Source: Deltaproteobacteria bacterium (GTDB lineage: Bacteria > Desulfobacterota > Desulfobulbia > Desulfobulbales > SURF-16). From it: 64,000 nt of DNA. The number at the start of each line of letters is the position of its first letter. The stretch's first letter is position 1. The DNA lies in the NCBI GenBank assembly GCA_016219175.1, contig JACRCD010000065.1, positions 1 through 64,000 on the forward strand. Direction: 5' to 3'. Made by a program: the position numbers and the translations under genes. The notes under the pieces were generated by a model that saw only the letters and a list, made by a program, of their open reading frames with translations, was not told the origin of the DNA and did no database searches. Positions 29,085 through 38,756 of the stretch are shown piece by piece.

Positions 29085-32000
29085 TTACGGAAGAGTGACA
29101 CTCAGATCCGCATCTTCAGCAGGTGTGAAGCTGGTGCTGATATGAGCGGAATCTACAATCTCAACACGGATACTGTAGTTGCCGCTTTTTGTGTAGGTAT
29201 GCTCTACGCCTGCGGTGAGAGCCATCGCATCGTTCACTGCGGTGCGTTTTCTGTCGCCCCAGTAAATGTAGGCCTTGACAGGAGTGGGGTTCTCAGGAAT
29301 CGCAATCGGCGGAATTGCAGCCGTCAGTGTCACGGTTTTGGTTGCAGCGTTAACCGTCTTGGTAAAGTCGGCTTGAACTGAAGGATTCTCGACGATGATG
29401 GCTTTAGCCGTCACCGCTTCAGCTCTGGTTTCGCCGGTTACGCTGTTTGTCACCCGTGCCACGGCCGGATAGTCGCCCTCTGTAGCATACTCAACGACCA
29501 CGGTGCCGGTGCCGTTGCCGCCAACAATCCCTTGTGCGGCGTCGTCACCAAAGGTGCCGTCGTTGTTGACATCCCATGAGAAAGTACAGGGGTCGGTAAC
29601 CGTCACGTCAGGTTCGCTTTCGATCGCGGCCGGCTCCATGTGGGTACAGGTAGAACGGCTGGCGTCCAGTGTAACCGTCAGGTCTGTATTCGCGCTGGAC
29701 AGGGCGCTGAGCTGAGCGGTAACGCTCACTTCGCTGGCCAGCTCGGCCTTGTTGGTGGTGGAGAAGCCGTAGGAGCCGTGGCAGGTGTTGGCTGAACAGG
29801 TGCCGGGGTTGCCCAGCGGATCCGGGGTGTAGGTAAAGGCTACCTGCACGCCGTTTTTGTCCAGCAGACCGGTTGCCGCGGAGACCAGGTTGTAGTCGAT
29901 GCCGCCGCTGCCGTTATCATGACAGTTGGTGCACTTGCCGAAGCCGGTACTCACGTGGCGGTTATGAACCGCATCGACACGGTTGTTCAGGTAGTCCACA
30001 TACTGGGTCCGGGTGGTAACCACGCCACCCTGGGTGGTCTGGATCGGCACCCGCAGAGTGGTTTCCCACAGGGCCTCGGAAAGATCGATGTTCCGCAGTG
30101 AGCTCGCGCCCCTGGCGACGAGAGCGATGGAGCGATTGTCGCCTTGCGACGGCTTGGCATACAGGGTCGGATGGAAGTCGCTCGGCTGCGTGCCGTTCAC
30201 CATGGTTAATGGTACGACATCGCTGGCTGCGTAGGTAAAGTTCAGGTCGCGCCCCTTCAGCTCGTAGGGGCCGTTGTAAAAGCCCTTGTCCGCGCCGTGG
30301 CAGTCGGTACAGCCGCCCGCGCCCCAGGCAGAACTGGCCGGGTTGACGTTGTGGTTGACCTTGAACATGACGCCCATGAAATTGAGCTTCAGGGTGGCGC
30401 CGGTGACGTTGATGCCGACGGTGGGCAGGTAAGACATCATCGCCTGCCGCTGGGCTTCAATTTCGGCTGCCGTAATGGTGCCGTCCTCGGTCAAGGCATG
30501 CAGTCCCACCGTCTTATTGGCGTCACGGATATGGGACGGGTTAACCGCGTCCATGCCGCCGGCCTGGCCGTCGGCATTGATGTCAACGCCGGTGTCGGTC
30601 TTGTCGCGCCAGAACATGGTGGTCAGGGCATTGGCCTTGATCAGCTTGCCACCCTGCCAGGCCAGGGCCAGGTTGTCCTCCATGGTCCGTTCCACATAGA
30701 GATTCTCGTGATCGGTGAGGCGGCCTTCCTCGTCAGCGCCGGTGCCGTCAACCATGGCGCCGCCGGTGCCCCACTCGTACAGGCTGTGATTACCCGAGCC
30801 CGCGGCCGGGGCCGGGCCGTGGCCCAGTTTGCGCACATGGCAGCCGGAGCACTCGATTATGTCGAGATGGCTCTTGTCTTTCACTCCAGCCACACCGGAC
30901 TGCAGAATCACGGAGGTCAGGCCCAGGGCCTCGTGCTTGGCAGTCGGGTCAACCGCGCCGTATCTATCGTAGGTTTCAGTGGCGGGTGCGGGCTTATGGC
31001 AGCCGGCGCAATTCTTGGTTGCTGTCCCGTCATTGTTATTCCACAGGGAACTGTAGGGGGCAACACCCTTGGCCGGGTCATGGCCGAGGGCGGTATTGGC
31101 CGCGCCGGTCCAAGTGCCGGGCACGGTACCTTCGCCCAGAATAGCGGTCATGTTTTGACCGTCATTTCTTTCGTGGCAGCCCATGCAGCCGATGGCGCCG
31201 TGGACGTCGGCCTCGTAGGGCACGCCCCAGTAATCGCCGCGTTTCTTCCAGTCAACGGCGTGCATATCCATATGACAGGTAGAACAATTTTCGCTTGGTG
31301 GAGCGCCCATGATGCGGCTTGAGACAAAACCGCTGAGTACGAGACGGTCATCGGCGGGATTGCCGGCTGTGCCGTTGTCATCGACAACCACCGCAGTCGG
31401 GTCATAAGCGACGACGGTACCGCTTGTGGCGGTTCCCAGGCCGGCGCCGGTTACGCGGGAGGCATCAAACTTGCCTTTGCGTATGGCCTCGGTTCTCGCT
31501 TCCCAGGAGAAACCTTCCATGTGGCACATGAGGCAATCCATCTCCAGAACGCCGGTTTGGCTATAGTCCTGGCTCAGAACCTCGCCGGTTACGCCATCCT
31601 CATTCTCATCATACTGATCGATGAAGTTGTTCCAGACGTTGTACCCGCTGAATGTCGCATCGCGCAGTTCGGTGCGTGGGGTCGTGGCGAGATTGGTGCC
31701 CGGCACTTTCGGCAGATACTCCATGGCGCCGCCGCCGACATGGCACTCGGCGCAATCGCGCATCATGCCGGCCATGGAGAGGTCAACTCCGGCCTTGAAG
31801 GATGCTTCGCTGCCGTAATCGTAAGGCGCGCTGAAGTCAACCGGATTGACGTTCTGTGCCCTGATGGTTCCTGTGGACTTGATGTAGAGATTGGTCGTGC
31901 CATCCGTCAGACTCAGTCTGTTGCCTGCGTCGTTAACCAGGTAGTCGACGCCTGCGTCATAGGCGCTGTTGCTGTTTGTGTCTTCATAAAAACCGGGAGA

Positions 32001-32393
32001 AGCCGGGGTAGCGCCTACGTTCGGGTAAAGTCTCGCCAACTGACGAGAGGAAGGCGGTCACCATTTTCCCACATGGCCCGGGGACGACACCCAGGGTTTG
32101 CCATTGGCTGCCTCGGCGTTCCAGGTGCCGTTTTTGTAGGGGTTAAAGCCAAAATGCTGATTGGCGCCGAGCTGGGCATGGTAGGAATGCCGCTCAATGG
32201 CGTTGTAGTCATGGCATGTCCCGCAGGTCTGTTTGGCGCTGTAGGCAGCGGTGCTTCCCGGCGCTAAAGCAGCGCCGTCCGCATCTTTTAGGACGATGGG
32301 ATCTGTGTGAGCTGCAAAAGCCTGGCTAGCCATCATCAGGGCCGCGGCGGCTATAGCGCTTGTCACCAGAGCGTTTTTATAGCATTTTTTCAT
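29085..32393 (-). CDS. Secreted ten-haem c-type cytochrome with in-frame UGA, probable selenocysteine
   Basis: The single reading frame of 1102 residues is broken only by TGA at 32058-32060 (codon 112). It begins with an AAGGAG site and a signal peptide (residues about 1-28, ending SQAFA). Haem-binding motifs are CGTCH (near 57), then after the UGA CAECH, CLMCH, CSTCH, CMGCH, CAGCH, CSGCH, CTDCH, CTNCH and CSANTCH (a CX4CH type), ten in all. The C-terminus (about 950-1100) holds PKD-like beta domains (YIYWGDRKRTAVND, HTYTKSGNYSIRVEI). It is likely periplasmic or extracellular and works in electron transfer. Immediately after the UGA is a SECIS-like hairpin (32031-32048). Read-through as selenocysteine would join signal peptide, first haem and nine others; the alternative is a nonsense mutation. 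Confidence 0.75.
32031..32048 (-). promoter_or_regulatory. Candidate bacterial SECIS element
   Basis: On the minus strand UCUCGUC-AGUU-GGCGAGA folds into a 7-bp stem (one G-U pair) with a 4-nt loop whose second base is G. Nine nt separate it from the in-frame UGA, and the loop starts 16 nt after the UGA. That fits the known bacterial SECIS placement of about 16-37 nt to the loop and a G in the first two loop bases. Confidence 0.6.
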
Positions 32394-32833
32394 TTTTCCA
32401 CTCCTTAGCTAACTATTGTTAACTTCTTCATTGGTCTCATTCTTGCCGGGCTGTGCACAACGGCTTGGGGAAACCGTCAAACTCAACACGAACAGCCGGC
32501 AAAAATTTCATTCTTGTAACACGCGTTAAAAGTTGGGGAAACTTTGCCAGATGCTACAGCAAAGGGTGTGCCGTGGTGGAAAAGTAATTGGATAATAGTG
32601 CTCAATGGAAAATTTTTGGCTAAATATATTTAGCAGATCGGCAGGTTAGATGATCATAATTTTTTTACGGATTTTTGACGTAAGCTCGGGTGGTTACAAC
32701 GTGGTATAGCCGGCAAGGGTGGCGAGATGGGGGAAATCGCCCGCTTGAGTGGGTCGTGTTACCCAATCAGGGGTTGTTTGGGTGAACTGCCCAATTTATT
32801 GGGGGAGGGATTTTGGCTAAAACCTAAAGACAT
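32394..32833. other. 440-bp intergenic region upstream of the cytochrome
   Basis: No gene was seen. It holds the 16-bp palindrome listed at 32619-32634 and several TGGGT/CCCAAT words, including the hairpin CCCAAT-TT-ATTGGG at 32790-32803. I found no convincing sigma-54 or sigma-70 boxes. Confidence 0.5.
32619..32634. promoter_or_regulatory. Perfect 16-bp palindrome, putative operator
   Basis: GCTAAATATATTTAGC is self-complementary over all 16 bases and lies about 225 bp ahead of the cytochrome start. A dimeric regulator site is the simplest reading; the regulator is unknown. Confidence 0.4.
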
Positions 32834-33493
32834 TTAGTTTTTCACGAAAATTACCAGATTTCGCGTGGCCCCGCTAAACGGCAGGGTAAGCGGGACAAGC
32901 CTTTGCAGGGTATAGGGGCTGGCCGGGTCAGCCCGCCACCGGCTGATTTCCTCCTCTGCTTTCGGCCCCTTCATGCAGATAACGATGCCGCCGGTGGGGC
33001 TTAAGGGAGCGGTGAGTTCAAGAAATTCCCCGATGGTGGTCAGCGCCCGGCTGGTGATACAGGGAAAGGTTGCCGGCTGGCTGCCCTTCGAGGGCTCAAG
33101 GCGTTCTTCGCGGATGTCGACCTGCCCAAGTCCCAATGTTCTGACCATATGCCGGAGAAAGGCGGCCCGCTTGGCCCGGGGCTCGATCAGGGTCAGGCGG
33201 AGCTCGGGCAGGACGGACTTGACAACGAGGCCGGGAAAACCGGCGCCGCTGCCCACGTCAAGCAATTCACTTTTTTCTCCGCCAGGCAGGTGGGGCAGCA
33301 GGGTGAGGGAATCGAGAAAGTGGCTTTCGATGATTTCCTGCTCCGAAGCCTGGGCGATGAGATTCATCTTCCGGTTCCATTTGCCGAGTTCCGTGCAGTA
33401 GCGAGCCAGCCGGTCTAAGCCCTCCCCGCTGACCCGGAGGTTCAGTGTCGCGCAGCCCTGCTCCAGGATCTCTCTGAAATTTGTGGGTCTCAT
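32834..33493 (-). CDS. rsmG: 16S rRNA (guanine-527-N7)-methyltransferase RsmG
   Basis: This protein of about 219 aa has the SAM-binding motif ELLDVGSGAGFPG (about 72-84), the upstream NLIAQASEQEIIESHFLDSL and the downstream ITSRALTTIGEFL, all typical of RsmG/GidB. It methylates N7 of G527 in 16S rRNA. I chose the ATG at 33491-33493, with GGAG 5 nt upstream; a GTG one codon earlier is possible. It follows hisD by 12 bp in the same orientation. Confidence 0.95.
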   Translation of the reverse strand: MRPTNFREILEQGCATLNLRVSGEGLDRLARYCTELGKWNRKMNLIAQASEQEIIESHFLDSLTLLPHLPGGEKSELLDVGSGAGFPGLVVKSVLPELRLTLIEPRAKRAAFLRHMVRTLGLGQVDIREERLEPSKGSQPATFPCITSRALTTIGEFLELTAPLSPTGGIVICMKGPKAEEEISRWRADPASPYTLQRLVPLTLPFSGATRNLVIFVKN

Positions 33494-33505
33494 CACTGCT
33501 CCAGG

Positions 33506-34855
33506 TCAAGTCCGGGGCGGCAAGGGTTTGCCGCCCTGCTTCCGGCTTTCCTTTTCAAGCCGCACCGAAACGGAACGGGCATGGGCGGTGAGTCCCTCAA
33601 GATTGGCCAGGTTGACGATGTGCGGGGCGTCGGCCAGAAAGGCCGCCCGCGAACAGGAAATCAGGCTGCTTTTCTTGAGAAAGGTCTCCACGCCCAGGGC
33701 GGACGAGATGCGGGCCGTACCCATGGTGGGCAGCACATGATTGGGGCCGGCTACGTAATCGCCGCAGGCCTCGGGGGAATAATCCCCAAGGAAGATGGCC
33801 CCGGCATGCTGGATCCTCGGCAGCCAGGAAAAGGGGTCGGCAACCATCAGTTCCAGGTGTTCGATGGCAATGTCGTTGGCGATATCCATGGCCTCATCCA
33901 GGCTGGCGCAGACCAGAATCGTGCCGCGTTCGGCAAGGGAGCGGCGGGCGATATCGGCCCGGCTGAGCAGCACAAGCTGTTTTTCCAGTTCGACCACGGT
34001 CTGCAGGGCGATGTCCTGGTCCGTGGTGACAAGAATGGCCAGGGCCTGGGGATCATGCTCGGCCTGGGCCAGCATGTCGGCGGCGATAAAGGCTGGTTTG
34101 GCCGTGTGATCGGCGACAATGAGCACCTCGCTTGGTCCGGCGATCATATCGATCCCCACCTTGCCTGAAACCTGACGTTTGGCCTCGGCCACATACTGGT
34201 TGCCGGGCCCGACGATGACATCCACCGCAGGAATGATCTCGGTGCCGAAGGCCAGGGCGCCGATGGCCCAGGCGCTGCCTGTCTTGTAAATCTCCGTGAT
34301 GCCGGTTTCCTGGGCCGCCACCAGCAGGGCCGGGTTTACCTTGCCCTCGGCGTTGGGAGGCGTGACCATGACCCGCTGACTAACCCCGGCAATGGCAGCG
34401 GGAATGCCGTTCATCAGCACCGAGGAGACCAGGGGCGTTTTCCCTCCCTGACCACCCGGCACGTACAGACCAGCCGAGGCCACCGGCCGCACCAGCCTGC
34501 CGGTGATGGTGCCGTCGTCGCGGGTCATGATCCAGGACTGCTCCATTTCCCGCGCATGGAAGGCCCATATCCGTTCCTTGGCCAGCCGCAAACTTTTCAT
34601 CAGATCCGCGTCCATATTCCGGTAGGCATCTTCCAGTTCGGCGGGGGAGACCTGGAGCTGTTCCCTGGTCATGTTTGGTGCGTCGAATCTGCGGGTGTAC
34701 TCAAGCAGGGCCTCGTCGCCTCGCTCCCTGATGGCGTCAAGGATGGCGGTCACGGCCTGACGGCAGGCCGGATCAGCCAGCTGAAAACGATAGGCCAGCT
34801 CTCCCAGCCGCTTCCTGCCCGGAGCGGAAGTTGTAGCTGCAGGGGTAATAATCAT
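33506..34855 (-). CDS. hisD: Histidinol dehydrogenase
   Basis: This 449-aa enzyme catalyses the last two steps of histidine synthesis, L-histidinol to L-histidine with two NAD+. Signatures are YVPGGQGGKTPLVSSVLM-like residues, the metal/NAD region GPGNQYVAEAKRQV, DMIAGPSEVLIVAD, LAQAEHDPQA (His/Asp ligands) and GDYSPEACGDYVAGPNHVLPT (proton-acceptor Glu/His context). Length is normal. Other his genes are not in the window. rsmG is its partner downstream. Confidence 0.97.
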   Translation of the reverse strand: MIITPAATTSAPGRKRLGELAYRFQLADPACRQAVTAILDAIRERGDEALLEYTRRFDAPNMTREQLQVSPAELEDAYRNMDADLMKSLRLAKERIWAFHAREMEQSWIMTRDDGTITGRLVRPVASAGLYVPGGQGGKTPLVSSVLMNGIPAAIAGVSQRVMVTPPNAEGKVNPALLVAAQETGITEIYKTGSAWAIGALAFGTEIIPAVDVIVGPGNQYVAEAKRQVSGKVGIDMIAGPSEVLIVADHTAKPAFIAADMLAQAEHDPQALAILVTTDQDIALQTVVELEKQLVLLSRADIARRSLAERGTILVCASLDEAMDIANDIAIEHLELMVADPFSWLPRIQHAGAIFLGDYSPEACGDYVAGPNHVLPTMGTARISSALGVETFLKKSSLISCSRAAFLADAPHIVNLANLEGLTAHARSVSVRLEKESRKQGGKPLPPRT

Positions 34856-34871
34856 TTGTCACCTCAAAGTT

Positions 34872-35019
34872 GATGGCTAAGCACAAAAATACCCTGAAGG
34901 GCATAAATCCGATCTACTGCGTTGCGGCGGGATCGCGAAATGCTCGACGTATCATTTGTACGCCTCCGCTTTCGCGACACCACCGCGCCTTGTCTATCGA
35001 ACTTTTGTGCTTAGCCATC
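34872..35019. repeat. 148-bp MITE/REP-like inverted-repeat element
   Basis: Terminal arms GATGGCTAAGCACAAAA (34872-34888) and TTTTGTGCTTAGCCATC (35003-35019) are perfect 17-bp complements. Inside, GATCGCGAAA and TTTCGCGAC form a second partial stem, so the whole could fold into a long hairpin. No ORF is inside. It occupies most of the 302-bp gap between hisD and the twelve-haem cytochrome, where I see no gene. Confidence 0.65.
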
Positions 35020-35157
35020 CAGATACTTTTTACGAGTTCATCAAAGTTAAAAAAAAGCTGTAGCTGTTAAGGCAGTCGTGAAAAGCCAACATCATTTATC
35101 TATACCTTATGCCGTTGCGGGCGGCAAGGGGTTGCCGTAGCTACTTTAGCCATCAGC

Positions 35158-36894
35158 CTACTCCCTTTTGCCTTCTCCCTTCCTTTTGCATTCAACATCC
35201 TTGCTGTAATTCCGGTAAGCCGGATCATTATATTCCTGATGGCATTCCAGGCAGAGGCCGACGCGCAGAATGCGGGCCAGCTCCTCCTGGTTAAAGGGGC
35301 GAAGCTCTGGCCGGGAGCTCTTCTGCAGCGCTGTGCCGTCAATGGTCACAAAACCGTCCAGGGGCGGGGTTTGGCCGGCCTCGGTGCCGAGGCCCTGATC
35401 CGTCCCGGCAAAATGCCAGGTCCCGTTTTCCAGCCAGGCCGTGCCCTCGCCCAGACCAAGCACCTTGGTGGACTGGTGGCATTCCCGGCAGCCGCGACCC
35501 TTGGTCTGGGTGGTATGGGGGTTGATGGCCGCCATGGTCAGGCTGTTGAACTGCTTATCAGGTTTGCCCTTTTCGTCGGTCAAGGTGACAATGTCCTGGC
35601 AGCCAGGCGTGACAATGACCACCTTATCATTCCAGAGGGCCAGCATCGGTCTTTCATAGCGCAGATAGGAACGTCCCTCGTTCCACCAGCCCGGCGTCTC
35701 CTTCAGGGTCAGCTTGTCCAGATGGGTTTCGGTCATGTCGCGTTTGACGTGGCAGCCGTAACACTGGGGAACCCAGGGGGAATGGCAGGCCTCGCATCCC
35801 ACCCGCTTATGTCCGCTGAAATCGCAGACCCCTGCTTTCAGAGGTTTCAAGGGGTGTTTTTTGGCGGTGAGTTTGTTGACAAGCAGCCATGACTCACCTT
35901 CCTGCTTGATATTGTTCAGCTGTTCGTTCTTGCGGGTCCGTCCCGGTGGAAGCGGGAACTCGCTGCTCTGGGCCGAGCCGCCATGGCAGGTGGAGCAGCT
36001 GATTTCCAGCTGCTGCTCGTAATGGGCATAATTTGTGCCGTCGCCCATGATCTCGTTTCTGGTGTGGCAGTCGATGCAGGCCATGCCGCGCTGGTAATGG
36101 ATGTCCGGTGGCAGATCAAGATAAAAGCGGTCGCCCGGCAGTCTTTTTTCCGACATGTCGCCGTTTTTGTAAGGGGTGCCGTAGTTTTCGGACTCGTAAA
36201 CGCCGGTGTAGGAGATGCCGATCCTGCCGCTGCGGTTATGGCAGCGGACACAGTGGGCCACCGGAATTTTTTTGATGATCAGCGGGTGAATTTTCTTTGC
36301 CGCCTCCTCGGAGAGATTGGGGTCCCTGATAAAGTGGCAGGCGGTGCAGCCCCCGCCTTTTTCCCCGAAAAATCCGGGCAGATCCCCTTTCTGCTTCCAG
36401 AGATGACAGGTAGCGCACAGCTTGCGGTAATAGTCCAGGGCGAGCGAGGTCTGGCCGCTGTTCAGGAGTTGCTCCACCGAATAGTCGCCGTTCTGGTCCG
36501 GGGCCTCGCCCCAGTAATAAAGCAGGGTGGCCAGGATGCCGCGGTTGGTGGCCATCAGGGAGTTCTTCACCTTTTTTACGTCTGCGGCATGGCAGCCCTC
36601 GATGCCGCAGGTTTTCTCAACGAGCCGCAGATCGCCCGGGTTTTTGACAATCCCCGCATGCGCCTTTTCTTTGTCAATGGCCAGGGAGTCGCCCAGATGG
36701 CAGGGAGAGCAGCCGATCACCAACCGGTCATGGGCGCTATCGAGCTTTTCCGTGGTGTGGCAGGAGAGGCACATTTCCACCCGGCCCGAGGTAGTCTGGA
36801 AAAGCCTGTCGGGGCGTGTGGTCATGTTTTCCCGGATGACCAGCAGCAGAACGGTGAGCAGGAGAAAGAGAAGGGCAAGCCTGGAAGAGGACAT
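35158..36894 (-). CDS. Membrane-anchored twelve-haem c-type cytochrome
   Basis: This protein of about 578 aa starts at the ATG at 36892-36894, one nt after the nadE stop. An N-terminal hydrophobic segment (about 5-22, LALLFLLLTVLLLVI) is a signal anchor. Haem motifs in order: CLSCH, CSPCH, CGIEGCH (a CX4CH type), CATCH, CTACH, CVRCH, CIDCH, CSTCH, CEACH, CYGCH, CRECH and CLECH, twelve in all. The C-terminus is Lys/Glu-rich. It should sit on the periplasmic face and relay electrons, but partner and substrate are unknown. No haem-free catalytic domain is seen. Confidence 0.88.
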   Translation of the reverse strand: MSSSRLALLFLLLTVLLLVIRENMTTRPDRLFQTTSGRVEMCLSCHTTEKLDSAHDRLVIGCSPCHLGDSLAIDKEKAHAGIVKNPGDLRLVEKTCGIEGCHAADVKKVKNSLMATNRGILATLLYYWGEAPDQNGDYSVEQLLNSGQTSLALDYYRKLCATCHLWKQKGDLPGFFGEKGGGCTACHFIRDPNLSEEAAKKIHPLIIKKIPVAHCVRCHNRSGRIGISYTGVYESENYGTPYKNGDMSEKRLPGDRFYLDLPPDIHYQRGMACIDCHTRNEIMGDGTNYAHYEQQLEISCSTCHGGSAQSSEFPLPPGRTRKNEQLNNIKQEGESWLLVNKLTAKKHPLKPLKAGVCDFSGHKRVGCEACHSPWVPQCYGCHVKRDMTETHLDKLTLKETPGWWNEGRSYLRYERPMLALWNDKVVIVTPGCQDIVTLTDEKGKPDKQFNSLTMAAINPHTTQTKGRGCRECHQSTKVLGLGEGTAWLENGTWHFAGTDQGLGTEAGQTPPLDGFVTIDGTALQKSSRPELRPFNQEELARILRVGLCLECHQEYNDPAYRNYSKDVECKRKGEGKRE

Positions 36895-36895
36895 G

Positions 36896-38533
36896 TTATT
36901 CCCTGAATTTCTGGGCAATGGGATAGCGGCGGCCGAAGCCGAAGGCCTTGGAGGTGACTTTCAACCCCATGGCGGCCTGGTGCCGCTTATATTCATTGCG
37001 CTTGATGCGGCGGACGATATCCTCCACCATGTCTCGAGCATACCCCCGGGCGACGATGTCTTGAATGGTGGCATGTTCCTCCAGGTAGGCCCGCAGGATG
37101 GGATCGAGCATTTCGTAAGGAGGCAGGTCATCCTGGTCTTTCTGGTCCGGGGCCAGCTCGGCGCTGGGGGCTCTCGTGATGGTCCGCCAGGGAATGATTT
37201 CCTTTTCCCGGTTGATAAAACGGGCCAGGGCATACACCATCTGCTTGGGGACATCGGCAAGCAGCGACAGGGCGCCGGCCATATCGCCGTACAGGGTGCA
37301 GTAGCCCACCGCCATTTCCGATTTGTTGCCGGTGGAGAGCAGCAGGGCGCCGAACTTGTTGGCCAGGGCCATGAGCAGGGTGCCGCGGATGCGGGCCTGG
37401 ATGTTCTGCTCGGTCACATCCTCGGCAAGACCGCTAAAAAGGGGGGACAGGGTGTGAAGGCAGGAGGTGAAGATGCCCGTGATGGGGACGGTTTCAAGCC
37501 GGATGCCCAGGTTTCCGGCCAGCGTTGCCGCGTCTTCAATGCTTTCCCTGGAGGTGTATGGCGAAGGCAGGGCGATGCCCATGACGTTTTCAGGGCCCAG
37601 GGCCTGGCAGGCGATGGCGCAGGTCAGGGCCGAATCGATGCCGCCGCTCAGTCCCAGCAGAACCCTGGAAAAACCGCATTTTCTGATGTAATCCCGGCAG
37701 CCCATGGCCAGGGCCTGATGGATGAGGCCTGTTTCATCCTCAAGTTCAGTGGTTCCGGCCGGGCAGAGATTTTCCGTGTCAACAACCAGCATGTCCTCGA
37801 CAAATGAGCCGGCCTGATGGCAGAGCTGCCCGTTTTTGCCAAGCACCAGGCTCGCGCCGTCAAAAAGCACCGAATCCTGGCCGCCGACCTGATTGACATA
37901 GACAAGTGGTACGGCATATTTGCGGCAGAGCTGGGAAAAAACTGTCCGCCGCAGCTGTTGTTTGCCCTGGGTAAAAGGGGAGGCGGCAATATTGATGAGC
38001 AGATCGAGCCCGGCAAGGTTCAGGTCAGCCACCGGATTGGCCTGATAAAGGGGGTGGGGAAAACTGTCCTCATCGTTGAAGATATCTTCGCAGATGGTGA
38101 TCCCCAGGCGCAATCCCTTATAAAAGAAGGGCTCACTGGCCAGACCAGGTTCAAAATAACGGGATTCGTCAAAAACATCATAGGTGGGCAGGAGACGTTT
38201 ATGGGCGCGAAACAGGATCCGGCCATCCTCAAAGAGCAGGGCGCTGTTGTGCAGGGGTTTGCCGGTGTCGCCGCTATGCCGGGTGATCGCCCCGCAAAGC
38301 ACGGTGATGCCTTTCGTCTCGGCGACAAGGGCGGCAATGGCGCTCTCCTGTTGGGACAGGAAGGCTTCGTGTTCCAGGTAATCCTGGGGCGGGTAGCCGC
38401 TGACGGCCAGCTCCGGAAAAACGGCCAGCCCGCATCCGGCGGTTCTGGCCGTTTCGATGCCGGCGGTAATCCGCCGGATATTGCCGGTAAAATCGCCGAT
38501 TACAGGATTTATTTGCACCAGGGCAAGTTTCAT
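36896..38533 (-). CDS. nadE: Glutamine-dependent NAD+ synthetase
   Basis: This 545-aa two-domain enzyme has an N-terminal nitrilase-type glutaminase and a C-terminal NAD synthetase. The glutaminase has Glu in [16 protein letters not shown], Lys near [12 protein letters not shown] and the nucleophile Cys in [11 protein letters not shown]. The synthetase has the P-loop [13 protein letters not shown] and [20 protein letters not shown]. It converts deamido-NAD to NAD using glutamine. It shares an operon with the cytochrome downstream, with stop and start one nt apart. A 223-bp gap precedes it and contains CATGAG/CCATGAG tandem words at 38575-38602. Confidence 0.96.
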   Translation of the reverse strand: MKLALVQINPVIGDFTGNIRRITAGIETARTAGCGLAVFPELAVSGYPPQDYLEHEAFLSQQESAIAALVAETKGITVLCGAITRHSGDTGKPLHNSALLFEDGRILFRAHKRLLPTYDVFDESRYFEPGLASEPFFYKGLRLGITICEDIFNDEDSFPHPLYQANPVADLNLAGLDLLINIAASPFTQGKQQLRRTVFSQLCRKYAVPLVYVNQVGGQDSVLFDGASLVLGKNGQLCHQAGSFVEDMLVVDTENLCPAGTTELEDETGLIHQALAMGCRDYIRKCGFSRVLLGLSGGIDSALTCAIACQALGPENVMGIALPSPYTSRESIEDAATLAGNLGIRLETVPITGIFTSCLHTLSPLFSGLAEDVTEQNIQARIRGTLLMALANKFGALLLSTGNKSEMAVGYCTLYGDMAGALSLLADVPKQMVYALARFINREKEIIPWRTITRAPSAELAPDQKDQDDLPPYEMLDPILRAYLEEHATIQDIVARGYARDMVEDIVRRIKRNEYKRHQAAMGLKVTSKAFGFGRRYPIAQKFRE

Positions 38534-38574
38534 GGATGATGGTTATTGGTTGATAGAGTTCTTAATTCATTACT

Positions 38575-38602
38575 CATGAGCCATGAGCCACAAGCCATGA
38601 GC
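38575..38602. repeat. Tandem CATGAGC-type words
   Basis: CATGAGCCATGAGCC followed by ACAAGCCATGAGC are near-identical 7-8-bp units in the gap between nadE and the PhoH gene. They resemble other short tandem words of this window. Confidence 0.5.
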
Positions 38603-38756
38603 TTTCCACGCAGGCCTTCTTTATAGCATAATCAGGATGCGCATGCCGCATCAATTTTTGGGCAAGTTTTGCTTGCAGGATCAGGGGGTTTCGTACTACT
38701 TTGTTCACATATTAGAAAATACCTTCAATCACCGAGCCACCACGAGGCCCCCATTA

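Noticed and set aside
30297-31322. Long plus-strand frame inside the ten-haem cytochrome gene
   Set aside because: It is antisense to many CxxCH codons and biased composition creates it; no start signal or known domain.
29085-32039. Nine-haem cytochrome as an independent gene from TTG at 32039
   Set aside because: No Shine-Dalgarno and no signal peptide; the upstream signal peptide and first haem are in the same frame, only one TGA away.
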